Positions 1 to 9,102 of a stretch of DNA of 64,000 nt are shown here, one piece after another. The stretch lies in NCBI RefSeq assembly GCF_027594545.1, contig NZ_CP115160.1:1993001-2057000 (forward strand), in the 5' to 3' direction. Numbering within the stretch: position 1 is the stretch's first letter; the number at the start of each line of letters is the position of its first letter. The translations under genes and the position numbers were made by a program. The notes beneath the pieces are model-generated. The model was given only the letters and a program-made list of their open reading frames with translations. It did not search any database and was not told where the DNA came from. The stretch comes from Algoriphagus sp. TR-M9 (lineage in GTDB: Bacteria > Bacteroidota > Bacteroidia > Cytophagales > Cyclobacteriaceae).

Positions 1-169
1 GGAGCTTTGAACTGCTGCTGTAACTTCCATTTTATGTCCTTGGCGAGCACAGCTAGGCAAAGTCAAACTATTAATTCTGAATCGCCAATTCCGCTAAATC
101 TTTTGAAGTAGTATCTTAATAAATCCGCAGGAGGCACAGGCTTTGCCTTTTCCCCTGTAAAAAGAATAT

Positions 170-1684
170 ATGGCCATCATAGGAAAGCTGGTAAAAGCAG
201 GACTAGACATTACTTCAATCCTCACTTCCGCGGAAGAAAGCCCGCAGCATTCGCAAGAAAAACAGTTGAGAGAACTCTTGGAACAGGCAAAAGAAACTGC
301 ATTTGGGAAGTATTATGGTTTTGCAGAAATTCTGAAAGCTGATGATCCTGTTTCAGCCTTCAGAAGAGAGGTTCCCATTTTCAATTATGAGCAGATGCAT
401 GCGCAATGGTGGTGCAGGCAGGAAAAACTAGCGGATATCACTTGGCCCGGAAAGCCGGATTTCTTTGCACGAAGCAGTGGAACTACCGGTAAAAGCAGCA
501 AGCGAATTCCAATTACGGAGGAGTTTTTGGGGTCCATGAAATCGGTGGGTACATCCATGATCAATTCCTTGCATGATTTTGATTTCCCGGAGACACTATT
601 TGAATCAGAAATTTTAATGCTGAGTAGTTCGGCTAGTTTGGAACACAACGAACAGGGTTTCGAGGAAGGTGAAATCTCCGGTATCAACGTGAGTAATTTC
701 CCCGATTGGTATGACATTTTCTACAGACCGGGAAAAGACATCGCAGCCATTTCCGATTGGGATGAGCGAGTAAACGCCATTGCCGAGCAAGCTCCTGAGT
801 GGAATATTGGAGCTATTGCCGGGATTCCTTCCTGGGTTTTACTGATGCTAAAGCGCATCATCGAGCGGCATCAATTGCAGACTATACATGATATCTGGCC
901 TAATTTTCAAGTTTATGCCTCAGGTGGAGTTGCCTTTGAAACTTACCGGGAGGACTTTGAAGCGCTATGTCAAAAACCAATAACTATTCTGGATACTTAT
1001 TTGGCCTCTGAGGGATTTATAGCCTATACAAGCAGGCCGGAAACCATGGCTATGAAATTGGCACTACACCATGGGTACTTTTTCGAATTTATTCCATTTG
1101 ACCATCGTGGCGTAAATGAAAGAGGAGAGCTGCTGAGCGAACCGATGGTCTTGGGCATAGAGGAGGTAGAGTTGGAGCAGGAATATGCGCTTGTGCTGAG
1201 TTCTTGTGCAGGTGCCTGGAGATATGTGATCGGGGATGTGATTCGCTTTGAAAGCTTGGCTCCGCCACAAATCAAAATTACCGGAAGGACCAAATTCTTC
1301 CTGAACGTGGTAGGGTCTCAGCTTTCCGAAGAAAAGATGGATACGGCCATTTTGGAACTGGCAGAAAGAATGGGTAAAACCATCAATGAATACATGGTCT
1401 CCGCCTTGAAAAATGAGGCCGGAGATTACATCCATCAATGGGTGTTGGTGACTGACCTGGAGTCAAAGGGTTTGGCCGGTCAATTGGATGAACTACTGAA
1501 GTCTGCCAATAAAAATTACGCTGTAGCCCGTACAAAAGCCCTGAAAGGAATAGATGTAAAAGTCATCTCAAAGGCTCAATACACAGCTTTTTTGGCTCAA
1601 ACCAACCAAAAAGGCGGGCAGACTAAAACTCCTAAGGTCATGAAGCCTGAGAAGATGAGAAGCTTACTTGACTTTATAAGTTAA
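170..1684 (+). CDS. GH3 auxin-responsive-promoter family protein (acyl-adenylating enzyme)
   Basis: A 504-residue protein of the GH3 superfamily, which adenylates a carboxylic acid and, in plants, conjugates it to an amino acid. The ATP/AMP-binding loop SSGTTGKSSKRIP lies near residues 104-116, and the C-terminal part is GH3-like with no separate carrier domain. Length is typical for bacterial GH3 homologues. The ATG start follows an A-rich stretch with no strong Shine-Dalgarno, as is usual in Bacteroidota. The 3' end overlaps the convergent next gene by 11 bp. The natural substrate of bacterial GH3 proteins is unknown; no plant-hormone role should be assumed. The family call is firm, the reaction is inferred. 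Confidence 0.88.
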   Translation: MAIIGKLVKAGLDITSILTSAEESPQHSQEKQLRELLEQAKETAFGKYYGFAEILKADDPVSAFRREVPIFNYEQMHAQWWCRQEKLADITWPGKPDFFARSSGTTGKSSKRIPITEEFLGSMKSVGTSMINSLHDFDFPETLFESEILMLSSSASLEHNEQGFEEGEISGINVSNFPDWYDIFYRPGKDIAAISDWDERVNAIAEQAPEWNIGAIAGIPSWVLLMLKRIIERHQLQTIHDIWPNFQVYASGGVAFETYREDFEALCQKPITILDTYLASEGFIAYTSRPETMAMKLALHHGYFFEFIPFDHRGVNERGELLSEPMVLGIEEVELEQEYALVLSSCAGAWRYVIGDVIRFESLAPPQIKITGRTKFFLNVVGSQLSEEKMDTAILELAERMGKTINEYMVSALKNEAGDYIHQWVLVTDLESKGLAGQLDELLKSANKNYAVARTKALKGIDVKVISKAQYTAFLAQTNQKGGQTKTPKVMKPEKMRSLLDFIS

Positions 1685-2339
1685 CCTCAGGCAATACCGG
1701 AATACGTTCATCTGGACATAGTTCGGCACCGCGTACAGACATGTAATATTTCTTGAGTTGTGCCTGGTAAGTAGGGGAGATGAAATCATTGTGGAGCAGG
1801 TATTTCTTCGTGGCGACAATCTCCGCTCTAAACCCATGCCTGATGGCAATGCTATCTGCTTCATGTTCTCGCTGCCTTTTGTATTCATCTGAAAGAGAAT
1901 AACGTATTCCGTAAACTACCATACCCAAGTTAGAGTGGTTTTCATAGTCTATGATATGACCGAGTTCGTGAGCAAACCATCCCTCTAAGACCCGCTCGGG
2001 CAAATCGCTGATCAACAGATCACCTGAATCCAGTACTTTCTCAGCTACATTGATCCTATACCTGCGTTTATTGCTGAATAGGTCGCCTAAATCTATCACA
2101 GGTCTAGCTTCCATAGTGGATGCGCTGAGATGCTTCTGCACCAGTTCGAAACTATAGGAATGGAGCTCCGAGTAATTCTGCCAAACTTTTAAGAAAGCCG
2201 TTTTAACTTTTTGGTTTATTCCTTCAGAGAATGATGGTGAGTCGGTGGCGGGAGATGAACTGTTTTTGATATAATATGAAAACAGCCCTATTAATAGTAA
2301 GGTCAGTGCTCCCGCTAAGATTTTGTATTTGAATTGCAT
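1674..2339 (-). CDS. membrane-anchored zinc-metallopeptidase-like protein
   Basis: A 221-residue protein with one N-terminal hydrophobic segment (about residues 7-23), so probably anchored in or exported across the inner membrane. It carries a zincin motif HELGH (about residues 124-128) inside a hydrophobic helix, followed by D and E residues that could supply a third ligand. Beyond this motif I do not recognise a family; it is shorter than M48 enzymes and has no visible chaperone or repeat domain. It overlaps the convergent GH3 gene by 11 bp. Peptidase activity is inferred from the motif only. Confidence 0.7.
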   Translation of the reverse strand: MQFKYKILAGALTLLLIGLFSYYIKNSSSPATDSPSFSEGINQKVKTAFLKVWQNYSELHSYSFELVQKHLSASTMEARPVIDLGDLFSNKRRYRINVAEKVLDSGDLLISDLPERVLEGWFAHELGHIIDYENHSNLGMVVYGIRYSLSDEYKRQREHEADSIAIRHGFRAEIVATKKYLLHNDFISPTYQAQLKKYYMSVRGAELCPDERIPVLPEVNL

Positions 2340-2406
2340 TAGTCTAAAAAATGCAAAGAGCGTTCCAAGGAAGTGGATATTGATGCTAATCTAAAAAGAT
2401 AGAACA

Positions 2407-3540
2407 TTGGCAATTGCTTATCTAAGCAGATCCTCTTATTTTGAGTCCAATGATTCTCTATCGGCATTGGGGGGTATCCTTAACTCCGTTTATTTTTCAC
2501 TTTACAGTCCAATACTTTATAAAATGTGCGCTACTTACATAGATCCTCCCAGATTGGTTTTTAGAACTCCGGATAAGCATTCAGGAATGATCTTCAGGCA
2601 GGACCCATCTTGGCCCAGGTATTTTTCCGGGATTAAAGGAATTAATTTTTTGGAAGAGGTCTTCGAGTCTGTCCTGTCCACTTTGCCTAGAGGCTTTGTA
2701 GGATTCGCTACCAATGACACCGTGAAAACAGCCTCCTTGCTCTATGACAACGTGGTCCTGGTACATGTGTCCCATTTCAGCAATTTATATTACGATCCTT
2801 TGGATCATGATGTGCCGTATATTCCTTATGAATCCGGGGTCAAACTGATTATTCACCAAATCCGCAATCCAAATTTCGAAACCGGCGGCTCCATAGCCGA
2901 TTATTTTAATGGACCTGACAGCGAGGCCGAAGCTAGAAAGCTCATCGAAAGCCATAGACAGTCTTTAACTGATATTTCAGATTCCTGCTATAAAGCAGCT
3001 AGTTCCAAGCACTTATCCGTAGTTCCTACTTGGAATGATCGATCTGAATTGGATTACTTGCTACCGGAGGAAAATGCAATGGAGGCTTTTTCAGCTTTGA
3101 TGGAAAATGTACCTCAGCTAGATGCCCGTAATACCAGTTGGGAGGTGATCAGCGAATTGAAAAAGGACCAGGAAAGTCTGGAAAAAGTACGTAGAATGAG
3201 GGTTTGGTTTCATACTGAGGTGAAGTCCAAAAGCTTTGCAGCCGCTCAGGATCTGATACTGAGTAATATGGAAGATTACAAAAGCAGTTTGAAGAAACAC
3301 GGGGCCAGTTATAAAGACGGGATACTGGAAGTATTCCTAAAAAAAGAAAACCTGACGGCTTCTATAATTTCCGCACTTGCGGGCGTTCAACTGGCAGGGG
3401 CAATGGAAGGAATAGCAGCGGCTGGTATTCCCATCTTGGGAGACTTAGTGTTGCAGATCAGAAAGTCCAATCGGGAGAAAAAATCCATCCAAAACCATCC
3501 TTTTGCACTACTGACGAAAATAGAGGAAGCTAGTAACTAA
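2407..3540 (+). CDS. conserved hypothetical protein
   Basis: A 377-residue protein with no recognised domain. The open frame begins at a TTG codon and I see no good in-frame ATG near it, so the start is uncertain. The sequence is soluble-looking and mixed alpha/beta, with a charged, probably helical stretch near residues 245-290 and a short Gly/Ala-rich hydrophobic segment near residues 325-350 (around AGVQLAGAMEGIAAAGIPIL) that could be a membrane-associated hairpin. There is no signal peptide. It lies 54 bp upstream of the serine hydrolase gene on the same strand. Function unknown. Confidence 0.68.
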   Translation: MAIAYLSRSSYFESNDSLSALGGILNSVYFSLYSPILYKMCATYIDPPRLVFRTPDKHSGMIFRQDPSWPRYFSGIKGINFLEEVFESVLSTLPRGFVGFATNDTVKTASLLYDNVVLVHVSHFSNLYYDPLDHDVPYIPYESGVKLIIHQIRNPNFETGGSIADYFNGPDSEAEARKLIESHRQSLTDISDSCYKAASSKHLSVVPTWNDRSELDYLLPEENAMEAFSALMENVPQLDARNTSWEVISELKKDQESLEKVRRMRVWFHTEVKSKSFAAAQDLILSNMEDYKSSLKKHGASYKDGILEVFLKKENLTASIISALAGVQLAGAMEGIAAAGIPILGDLVLQIRKSNREKKSIQNHPFALLTKIEEASN

Positions 3541-3593
3541 TTCAGATTGGCAGAAAAGCGGCTATACATTTTAAGGATAAACCATTCTCAAAC

Positions 3594-4892
3594 ATGCAAA
3601 AATTAATCCTTTCGTTTTTCCTCATTACATCAGTAATATCACTAGGTATTGCGAAGCAGGATCTGATCCAAGCCAAGCCATCTGCCTTAGGGTTTGATGA
3701 AGATTACATCAACCTAAAGGTGGATTCTATTATGCAAATGGGCATAGACAGTTTGGCATTTCCGGGAGCACAGGTTTTAGTGGCAAAAAACGACACGGTA
3801 ATTTTTCACAAAGCTTACGGATACCATACTTACGACAAGCTTCAGCCGGTCGCTTTGAATGACTTATACGATTTGGCATCTGTGACCAAAATTGCCGGGC
3901 CATTGCCTGCTTTGATGAAGTTAGTGGACGAAGGAAAGCTTGATCTAGACGCACCATTTAGCAACTATTGGAAGCCCTGGAGAAACCGAAAGGACAAAAA
4001 AGACCTAAGTCTCCGGGAGATTTTGGCGCATCAGGCAGGATTGGTTCCGTACATCGTATTCCTGGATAAAGTGGTTAAGAAAAATGGCAAAATCAAAAAG
4101 CGCTTGGTCCATCAATCTTCCGGCAAAAGATTCCAAAGACAAGTGTACGACGGGCTTTTTATCAAGGATAAGTTCGAACGGAAAATGAACAGGATCATCA
4201 AGCGCTCCAAAGTATCGGATGAAAAGAAATACCTGTACTCTGGCCTCACATTCCTGATTTTTCCTAGTTTGATCGAGCAACTGACTGGGACAGCATACCA
4301 AAGCTATTTGGAGGAGAATTTCTATCAGCCCCTAGGTGCCCATACCTTGGGGTATTTACCTCAGGGCAAAAATTATGTAAACCACATTGTGCCTACCGAG
4401 GTGGATTCCCTATTTAGAAAAACCTTGGTAAAAGGATGGGTTCATGATGAAAACGCTGCTTTAAAAGGAGGAGTTTCGGGCAATGCAGGTTTATTTGCCA
4501 CGGCTGATGACCTAGCCAAACTGATGCTCTTTTACCAAAATTATGGCGAAGTCGATGGAGTGCAACTTATCTCCGCCAAAACGGTGAAAGAGTTTACCGA
4601 AGTACAATTTCCTGCAAACGAAAACCGCCGTGGACTGGGATTTGACAAGCCCTATTTGGATAATACTGAGCTGCCCTTAGCGGAAGCTTATCCTTCACCA
4701 TTGGCCAGCCCAACAAGTTTTGGTCACTCTGGATTTACGGGGACTTTTGTGTGGGCCGATCCGGAGAAAAAACTCACTTTTATCTTTCTGTCCAATCGGG
4801 TTTATCCATCCAGAGACCATCGAAAGTTGTATAGTTTGAAGATTCGGGAGGCCATTCAGGATGTTTTTTATAGGGGGGAAGCAAAGCTTTGA
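3594..4892 (+). CDS. serine hydrolase, class C beta-lactamase fold, exported
   Basis: A 432-residue member of the beta-lactamase/DD-peptidase/esterase family. An N-terminal signal peptide (about residues 1-20) places it in the periplasm or outside. The catalytic SxxK motif is S96-V-T-K99, a YSG triad motif (Y215-S-G) replaces the usual YxN, and an HSG motif (in GHSGFTG) near residue 380 stands for KTG. Such proteins are usually esterases, D-aminopeptidases or peptidoglycan-active enzymes rather than antibiotic-resistance enzymes. It ends just before a tandem repeat and is convergent with the exporter gene. The substrate is not predictable from sequence. Confidence 0.88.
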   Translation: MQKLILSFFLITSVISLGIAKQDLIQAKPSALGFDEDYINLKVDSIMQMGIDSLAFPGAQVLVAKNDTVIFHKAYGYHTYDKLQPVALNDLYDLASVTKIAGPLPALMKLVDEGKLDLDAPFSNYWKPWRNRKDKKDLSLREILAHQAGLVPYIVFLDKVVKKNGKIKKRLVHQSSGKRFQRQVYDGLFIKDKFERKMNRIIKRSKVSDEKKYLYSGLTFLIFPSLIEQLTGTAYQSYLEENFYQPLGAHTLGYLPQGKNYVNHIVPTEVDSLFRKTLVKGWVHDENAALKGGVSGNAGLFATADDLAKLMLFYQNYGEVDGVQLISAKTVKEFTEVQFPANENRRGLGFDKPYLDNTELPLAEAYPSPLASPTSFGHSGFTGTFVWADPEKKLTFIFLSNRVYPSRDHRKLYSLKIREAIQDVFYRGEAKL

Positions 4893-4900
4893 TTTCAAAC

Positions 4901-5035
4901 ACTGTTTTCCTTCTCCAGAAGTAGTACAAATAAGGGAAAGCCTAAAGTTATGCTGCTTTTCCAAAAGCAGCACAATAAGGCAAAGACTCAAGTTATGCTG
5001 CTTCTCCAGAAGCTGCACAAAAGGCAATCAACAAC
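4901..5035. repeat. three tandem 45-bp repeats, each with a palindrome
   Basis: Three imperfect copies of exactly 45 bp (4901-4945, 4946-4990, 4991-5035) fill the gap between two convergent genes. Copy 2 holds a perfect 10-bp inverted repeat with a 2-nt centre (TGCTGCTTTT/AAAAGCAGCA, 4951-4972); copy 3 has the same palindrome with one mismatch (4997-5018); copy 1 is the most degraded. Copies 2 and 3 share most bases. Possible roles are a bidirectional transcription stop, a protein-binding array or a REP-like element; none can be chosen from sequence. Confidence 0.85.
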
Positions 5036-5037
5036 AC

Positions 5038-5793
5038 TTACTTAAACAGAATAATCACAGCTCCCAGAGCCGTCAGGACCAAAATCATTTTTCTAAAAAA
5101 GGCCTCGTTAATCATTTTGACGATTTTGATTCCCAAAATAAACCCGAGAATAATTCCAGGAATCAGTTTCAGATCGAGTAGGAGGGTCTGGGTGGAAATA
5201 GTGTTCCATATAAAGAAATGAAAGGGTAATTTGAACACATTGATGATGAGAAAAAGCCAGGCTGCAGTACCTATAAAGTGGTTTTTCGGCAATCGCATAG
5301 CTAAAAAGTAAATGTTAGAGATGGGACCGGCCAAGTTGCCGACCATGGTGGTAAAGCCTGCCAAAGTCCCCACACCGCTTGCAAAAGCCCAGTGGGTAGG
5401 TACTTTTTTCACTTTTTTACTGTCCCACCAAACGATAAAGGCTATGGTCAGAAAGATGATGATGGCCATGCAGATTTTAAAGGCTTGTTCAGGGAGATCC
5501 ATCCCAAACCAACTGCCCAAAAGTATACCCAGAATCATCCAGGGAAGGAATTTGGCCACGTATTTCCATTGGGTATGTCTGTTGTAATAGATCACCGCAA
5601 ACACATCTGCCACCACCAAAAGTGGCAGTACGATGCCGGTAGATTGCTTAGCTTCGAAAGCAATCGCCATAAAAGTCACATTGATAATGGCGATGCCTTT
5701 GATTCCGGCTTTGGACAGGCCGATAACAAAAGCTGCTAAAAAACTCAAAATCCATGAAGTGGTACTGATCTCTGAGGCAATGGATAAAAACAT
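5038..5793 (-). CDS. TauE/SafE family sulfite exporter-like permease (TSUP)
   Basis: A 251-residue, very hydrophobic protein with about eight predicted membrane segments in the two-half arrangement of the TauE/SafE (TSUP) family. Its N-terminal hydrophobic helix contains the common GLSKAGIKG pattern. Family members move small organic or sulfur-containing anions such as sulfite, sulfoacetate or taurine breakdown products across the inner membrane. Length is normal. It stands alone, convergent with the hydrolase gene across the tandem repeat. The transported compound cannot be assigned. Confidence 0.87.
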   Translation of the reverse strand: MFLSIASEISTTSWILSFLAAFVIGLSKAGIKGIAIINVTFMAIAFEAKQSTGIVLPLLVVADVFAVIYYNRHTQWKYVAKFLPWMILGILLGSWFGMDLPEQAFKICMAIIIFLTIAFIVWWDSKKVKKVPTHWAFASGVGTLAGFTTMVGNLAGPISNIYFLAMRLPKNHFIGTAAWLFLIINVFKLPFHFFIWNTISTQTLLLDLKLIPGIILGFILGIKIVKMINEAFFRKMILVLTALGAVIILFK

Positions 5794-5855
5794 AGGTTGG
5801 GGTCAAAAACGAAATGCAAAAGTATTTTGAATTCGCTAACATAAAAAATCGATGT

Positions 5856-5910
5856 GATTATCCGCTACTTTACCAGGAGGCTTAAATAATGACTTTACAA
5901 GCGGATAATC
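5856..5910. repeat. 11-bp perfect inverted repeat with 33-nt spacer
   Basis: GATTATCCGCT at 5856-5866 and its exact complement AGCGGATAATC at 5900-5910 could form a stem-loop in the interval between the divergently placed exporter and greB 3' region. There is no T-run next to it, so it is not a standard terminator. It lies inside an open reading extension in frame with greB, described under findings. Confidence 0.5.
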
Positions 5911-6036
5911 GTCGACAGTCCATAGGCCACGGTACGTAAATTTGAAATCAACAAGGTGTGATTTATTTGCTGGCAAGAAGCCATCTCTAATGAAGTAGGG
6001 GGATTTAGGGATAAACCTGGGACCAATTTGGCCATC

Positions 6037-6552
6037 CTATTTTTGATACTCTATTTTAAGAATTTTCCATACAAAATCACCCAATTTGGTTTTTACTATC
6101 ACCTCATCTCCAACGGCTTTACCAAGAAGCGATTTCGCCATAGGGGAGTCCATAGAGATATAATCCTTATTACCGATGAGTTCTTCGTAACCCACAATAC
6201 GAAAACGGTTTTGAAGACCTTTCTTTTCGTTTTTAATTTCTACCCAAGCACCAAAATTCACTTTCCCTTCCTGGTTGGGGTGGTAATCAATCACCTTAAA
6301 ATCATCGATACACTTCCGCAAATAGCGTAGGCGATTATCAATTTCACGAAGACGCTTTTTGTTGTAATGGTAATCGGCATTTTCTGATCGATCTCCCAAA
6401 CTGGCGGCCCATGCCACCTTAGCGGTCACGTCTGGACGTTCCACTCGCCACAGGTGATCATGTTCTTCCTTTAACTTTTGCAAGCCTTCAGGAGTAATCA
6501 ATTGTGAGCGGTTGAGTTTGGGTAGCGTTGATTCAGGAATTTTTCGCCTCAT
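6037..6552 (-). CDS. greB: transcription elongation factor GreB-type
   Basis: A 171-residue Gre factor that binds the secondary channel of RNA polymerase and stimulates transcript cleavage in backtracked complexes. The N-terminal half is the antiparallel coiled coil; the tip acidic residues lie in GDRSENADYHYNKKR (about residues 52-66), a GreB-type signature. The C-terminal half is the FKBP-like domain containing SPMAKSLLGKAVGDEV. Length fits GreB. It is monocistronic in this window. Confidence 0.92.
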   Translation of the reverse strand: MRRKIPESTLPKLNRSQLITPEGLQKLKEEHDHLWRVERPDVTAKVAWAASLGDRSENADYHYNKKRLREIDNRLRYLRKCIDDFKVIDYHPNQEGKVNFGAWVEIKNEKKGLQNRFRIVGYEELIGNKDYISMDSPMAKSLLGKAVGDEVIVKTKLGDFVWKILKIEYQK

Positions 6553-6718
6553 GATAAAAGATCTTGTTTTGAAAATTTTCGCAAGATAATATAATGATGG
6601 GAGAGCTTTGTTCCTGCGGCAGAATCAATATCAGTTTTAAAACCTTCCAGCCCCGCATCTGGCTTTGCCGAAACGAATTGTGCTGGCAGGCTCTTCAACT
6701 GACTTGATGTCTTATTTA

Positions 6719-6737
6719 TATCTCACTTCATGAGATA
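6719..6737. promoter_or_regulatory. operator-like palindrome before the restriction operon
   Basis: A perfect 7-bp inverted repeat, TATCTCA (6719-6725) and TGAGATA (6731-6737), separated by 5 nt, lies 48 bp before the ATG of the helix-turn-helix regulator. The size and position fit the operator of a small Cro/C-protein-like regulator that controls its own restriction-modification operon. Seen directly: the palindrome and its position. Inferred: that the first gene binds it. Confidence 0.55.
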
Positions 6738-6784
6738 AATACCTTTCATTTAGTTATATTCGACTTCTTAAAATTTTGGAGAAG

Positions 6785-6979
6785 ATGAACCGCATTAAAG
6801 CAGTTTTAGAAGAAAAGGGAATAAAGCAAACTTGGTTAGCTGAAAAGCTGGAAAAGAGCTATAACATGGTAAATAGCTATGTCCAGAATAGGAGGCAGCC
6901 AAGCCTAGATGATTTGATAAAGATCGCAGATATTCTAGATGTTGATGTGAGAGAATTAATGGTGCAGACAAAGAAGTAA
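6785..6979 (+). CDS. Cro/C1-type helix-turn-helix regulator of the type I RM operon
   Basis: A 64-residue single-domain XRE-type DNA-binding protein; the helix-turn-helix spans about residues 13-36 (QTWLAEKLEKSYNMVNSYVQ). An in-frame TTG exists 9 bp upstream, but the ATG at 6785 is preferred because GGAG sits just upstream and the fold is complete from here. The stop codon shares one base with the hsdM start (TAATG), so the two are translationally coupled. Small regulators of this kind time restriction against methylation in some RM systems. The palindrome at 6719-6737 is the likely binding site. Confidence 0.85.
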   Translation: MNRIKAVLEEKGIKQTWLAEKLEKSYNMVNSYVQNRRQPSLDDLIKIADILDVDVRELMVQTKK

Positions 6980-9102
6980 TGACAAACGAACAACTCAAGG
7001 AATTAGAAGATAAGTTATGGGATTCGGCCAATGCTTTGAGAGCATATGGTGGACTCAAGGCATCCGATTATGCTGTGCCAGTATTGGGATTGATATTCCT
7101 AAAGTTTGCAGAAAACAAATACAGCCAGTATGAATCTGATATTTTGGATGAATATCAAAAGTCTAAAGGCACCAGAATGGAGCAGCCGATTCAAAAGATT
7201 GCGTTAGCCAAGTGTGGGTTTTACTTACCTGACAATGCTCGATTCAATTATTTGCTGAATCTGCCTGGTGAGGATAGCATGGCCAAAGCACTACGGGAAG
7301 CCATGGAAGGCATAGAAAAGCATCAGGATGCTAAGTTTCAGGATGTACTGCCGAAGGAGGCATACTTTGATATTGAAAAGAAAAAGAAGGACATCCTACC
7401 GCAACTTTTAAAGGCATTTTCCGACATACCTCAAGATGCTTCTGGTGATGTGTTTGGGAAGATTTACGAATACTTCTTAGGCAAGTTCGCCATGAGCGAG
7501 GGGCAGAAAGGTGGTGAATTCTTCACGCCAACATCAGTGGTACGTTTCATTGTAGAAGTCATTGAGCCTTACAAGGGAAAAATCTTTGATCCTGCCTGTG
7601 GTTCTGGTGGTATGTTCGTACAATCTGCTCATTTCTTGCAACATGAGAATCATGACCTCAGCGATATCTACGTCTGTGGACAAGAGTATATGGGCGAAAC
7701 AGTACGATTGGCCAAAATGAACCTCATGGTTAACAACCTAAGGGGAGAGATCATAGAAACCAACTCTTACGAGGAAGATCCACATGAGAGCTTTGGGAAG
7801 TTTGACTATGTGATGGCTAATCCGCCATTCAATGTGAAGTCGGTAAAGGAAAGTACAGTTAAGGGAGACAAGCGTTTCTACCACTATGGTTTACCCAAAA
7901 ACCAAGGGAAGAAAGAAGATAAAATCTCAGATGCCAATTATCTCTGGATTTCCCTTTTCGCCACTTCATTAAACAAAACAGGCAGAGCAGGTTTTGTGAT
8001 GCCCAACTCTGCCAGTGATGCCAGAAATTCTGAATATGAGATCAGGAAAAAGATAGTTGACAGTGGCATAGTGGACTGCATGGTCAGTATGCCCTCCAAC
8101 ATGTTCTTTACGGTGACCCTTCCCGCTACCCTTTGGTTTTTTGATAAGCAAAAGGTGAATACCGGTCGCAAAGACAAAATCTTGTTTTTGGATGCGCGAA
8201 ATGTTTACCGACAAATTGACCGAGCCCACAGAGAGTGGACAGAGGAGCATCAGCAAAATCTAGCTGCTATTGTACGGTTGTACCGTGGGGAAACAGATCG
8301 CTTTCTAGAACTCATTCACAACTATATCATCGATGCTGATGAAGCCATCAAAGCGGTATCCCCTGCAAAGGCCGAGCTGGAAAAGGTATTGGAGAAACTT
8401 AGCAAGGGATTGAAAGCCTATGCCGAGGAAACAAAAAATGAAAAGCGCACCCCAGCCAAAAAACAAGCCCTGGAAGAAGCTGATTTTTACAACAAACTGG
8501 CAGAATGGGAGCGAAGCAAACCTGAAAACATAAATCAAAAGGCTCTTTCCCAACCACTGGAAGAAACGCCCCAAGAAAATGCAGCCCAACATCAGGCAAG
8601 CGAGTACCTAAAAGCACTCATTGTACAATACAAAAATGAGGGGGATGCCTTAAAAAAGGATGTGAATTCACTCAGTGAACTCTGGAAACTGGCCGATAAA
8701 CACGCCAAGCTTAAGAATGATAAAGCATGGACTACCAAAGACTTAATCCGTGCTGACAAAGTACTGGAAGCGAAGCTTGAACCTTATTCAGAAGCCGTAG
8801 CGCAAACCACCTACTGGTATGAAAATATCCACTGGCTGCAAAAGCGATTCCCGGATGCCAAGTACCAGGATGTGATCGGACTCTGCAAAATGGCTGATCG
8901 ATCAGAGTATGCAGAGGAGCAGGATTATTCTTTGAATGCAGGAAGGTATGTTGGTGTTGAAATTGAGGCCGACAATATGACTGAAGAAGAATTTAGGAAG
9001 AAGGTTACTGGTAAGCTTATTGAATTAGATGATTTAAATAAAAAATCCCACGGAATAGAAAAACAAATTTACTCTTCTTTAAAATCAGTTCTGAATGCTT
9101 AA
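6979..9102 (+). CDS. hsdM: type I restriction-modification methyltransferase subunit HsdM
   Basis: A 707-residue N6-adenine methyltransferase subunit. It has an N-terminal HsdM helical domain, the S-adenosylmethionine motif DPACGSGGMFVQS (about residues 203-215) and the catalytic NPPF motif (about residues 280-283). After the methylase core there is an extended, charged, coiled-coil-rich C-terminal part (about 430-707), which makes it longer than the classical enterobacterial subunit of about 530 residues but typical of this Bacteroidota subtype. With HsdS it methylates the target sequence; with HsdR it forms the restriction complex. The end overlaps hsdS by 8 bp. Confidence 0.96.
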   Translation: MTNEQLKELEDKLWDSANALRAYGGLKASDYAVPVLGLIFLKFAENKYSQYESDILDEYQKSKGTRMEQPIQKIALAKCGFYLPDNARFNYLLNLPGEDSMAKALREAMEGIEKHQDAKFQDVLPKEAYFDIEKKKKDILPQLLKAFSDIPQDASGDVFGKIYEYFLGKFAMSEGQKGGEFFTPTSVVRFIVEVIEPYKGKIFDPACGSGGMFVQSAHFLQHENHDLSDIYVCGQEYMGETVRLAKMNLMVNNLRGEIIETNSYEEDPHESFGKFDYVMANPPFNVKSVKESTVKGDKRFYHYGLPKNQGKKEDKISDANYLWISLFATSLNKTGRAGFVMPNSASDARNSEYEIRKKIVDSGIVDCMVSMPSNMFFTVTLPATLWFFDKQKVNTGRKDKILFLDARNVYRQIDRAHREWTEEHQQNLAAIVRLYRGETDRFLELIHNYIIDADEAIKAVSPAKAELEKVLEKLSKGLKAYAEETKNEKRTPAKKQALEEADFYNKLAEWERSKPENINQKALSQPLEETPQENAAQHQASEYLKALIVQYKNEGDALKKDVNSLSELWKLADKHAKLKNDKAWTTKDLIRADKVLEAKLEPYSEAVAQTTYWYENIHWLQKRFPDAKYQDVIGLCKMADRSEYAEEQDYSLNAGRYVGVEIEADNMTEEEFRKKVTGKLIELDDLNKKSHGIEKQIYSSLKSVLNA

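Noticed and set aside
4861..5181. 106-codon plus-strand frame across the tandem repeat
   Set aside because: The 45-bp period is a multiple of three, so a repeat-derived open frame is expected; there is no start context and it runs into the exporter gene.
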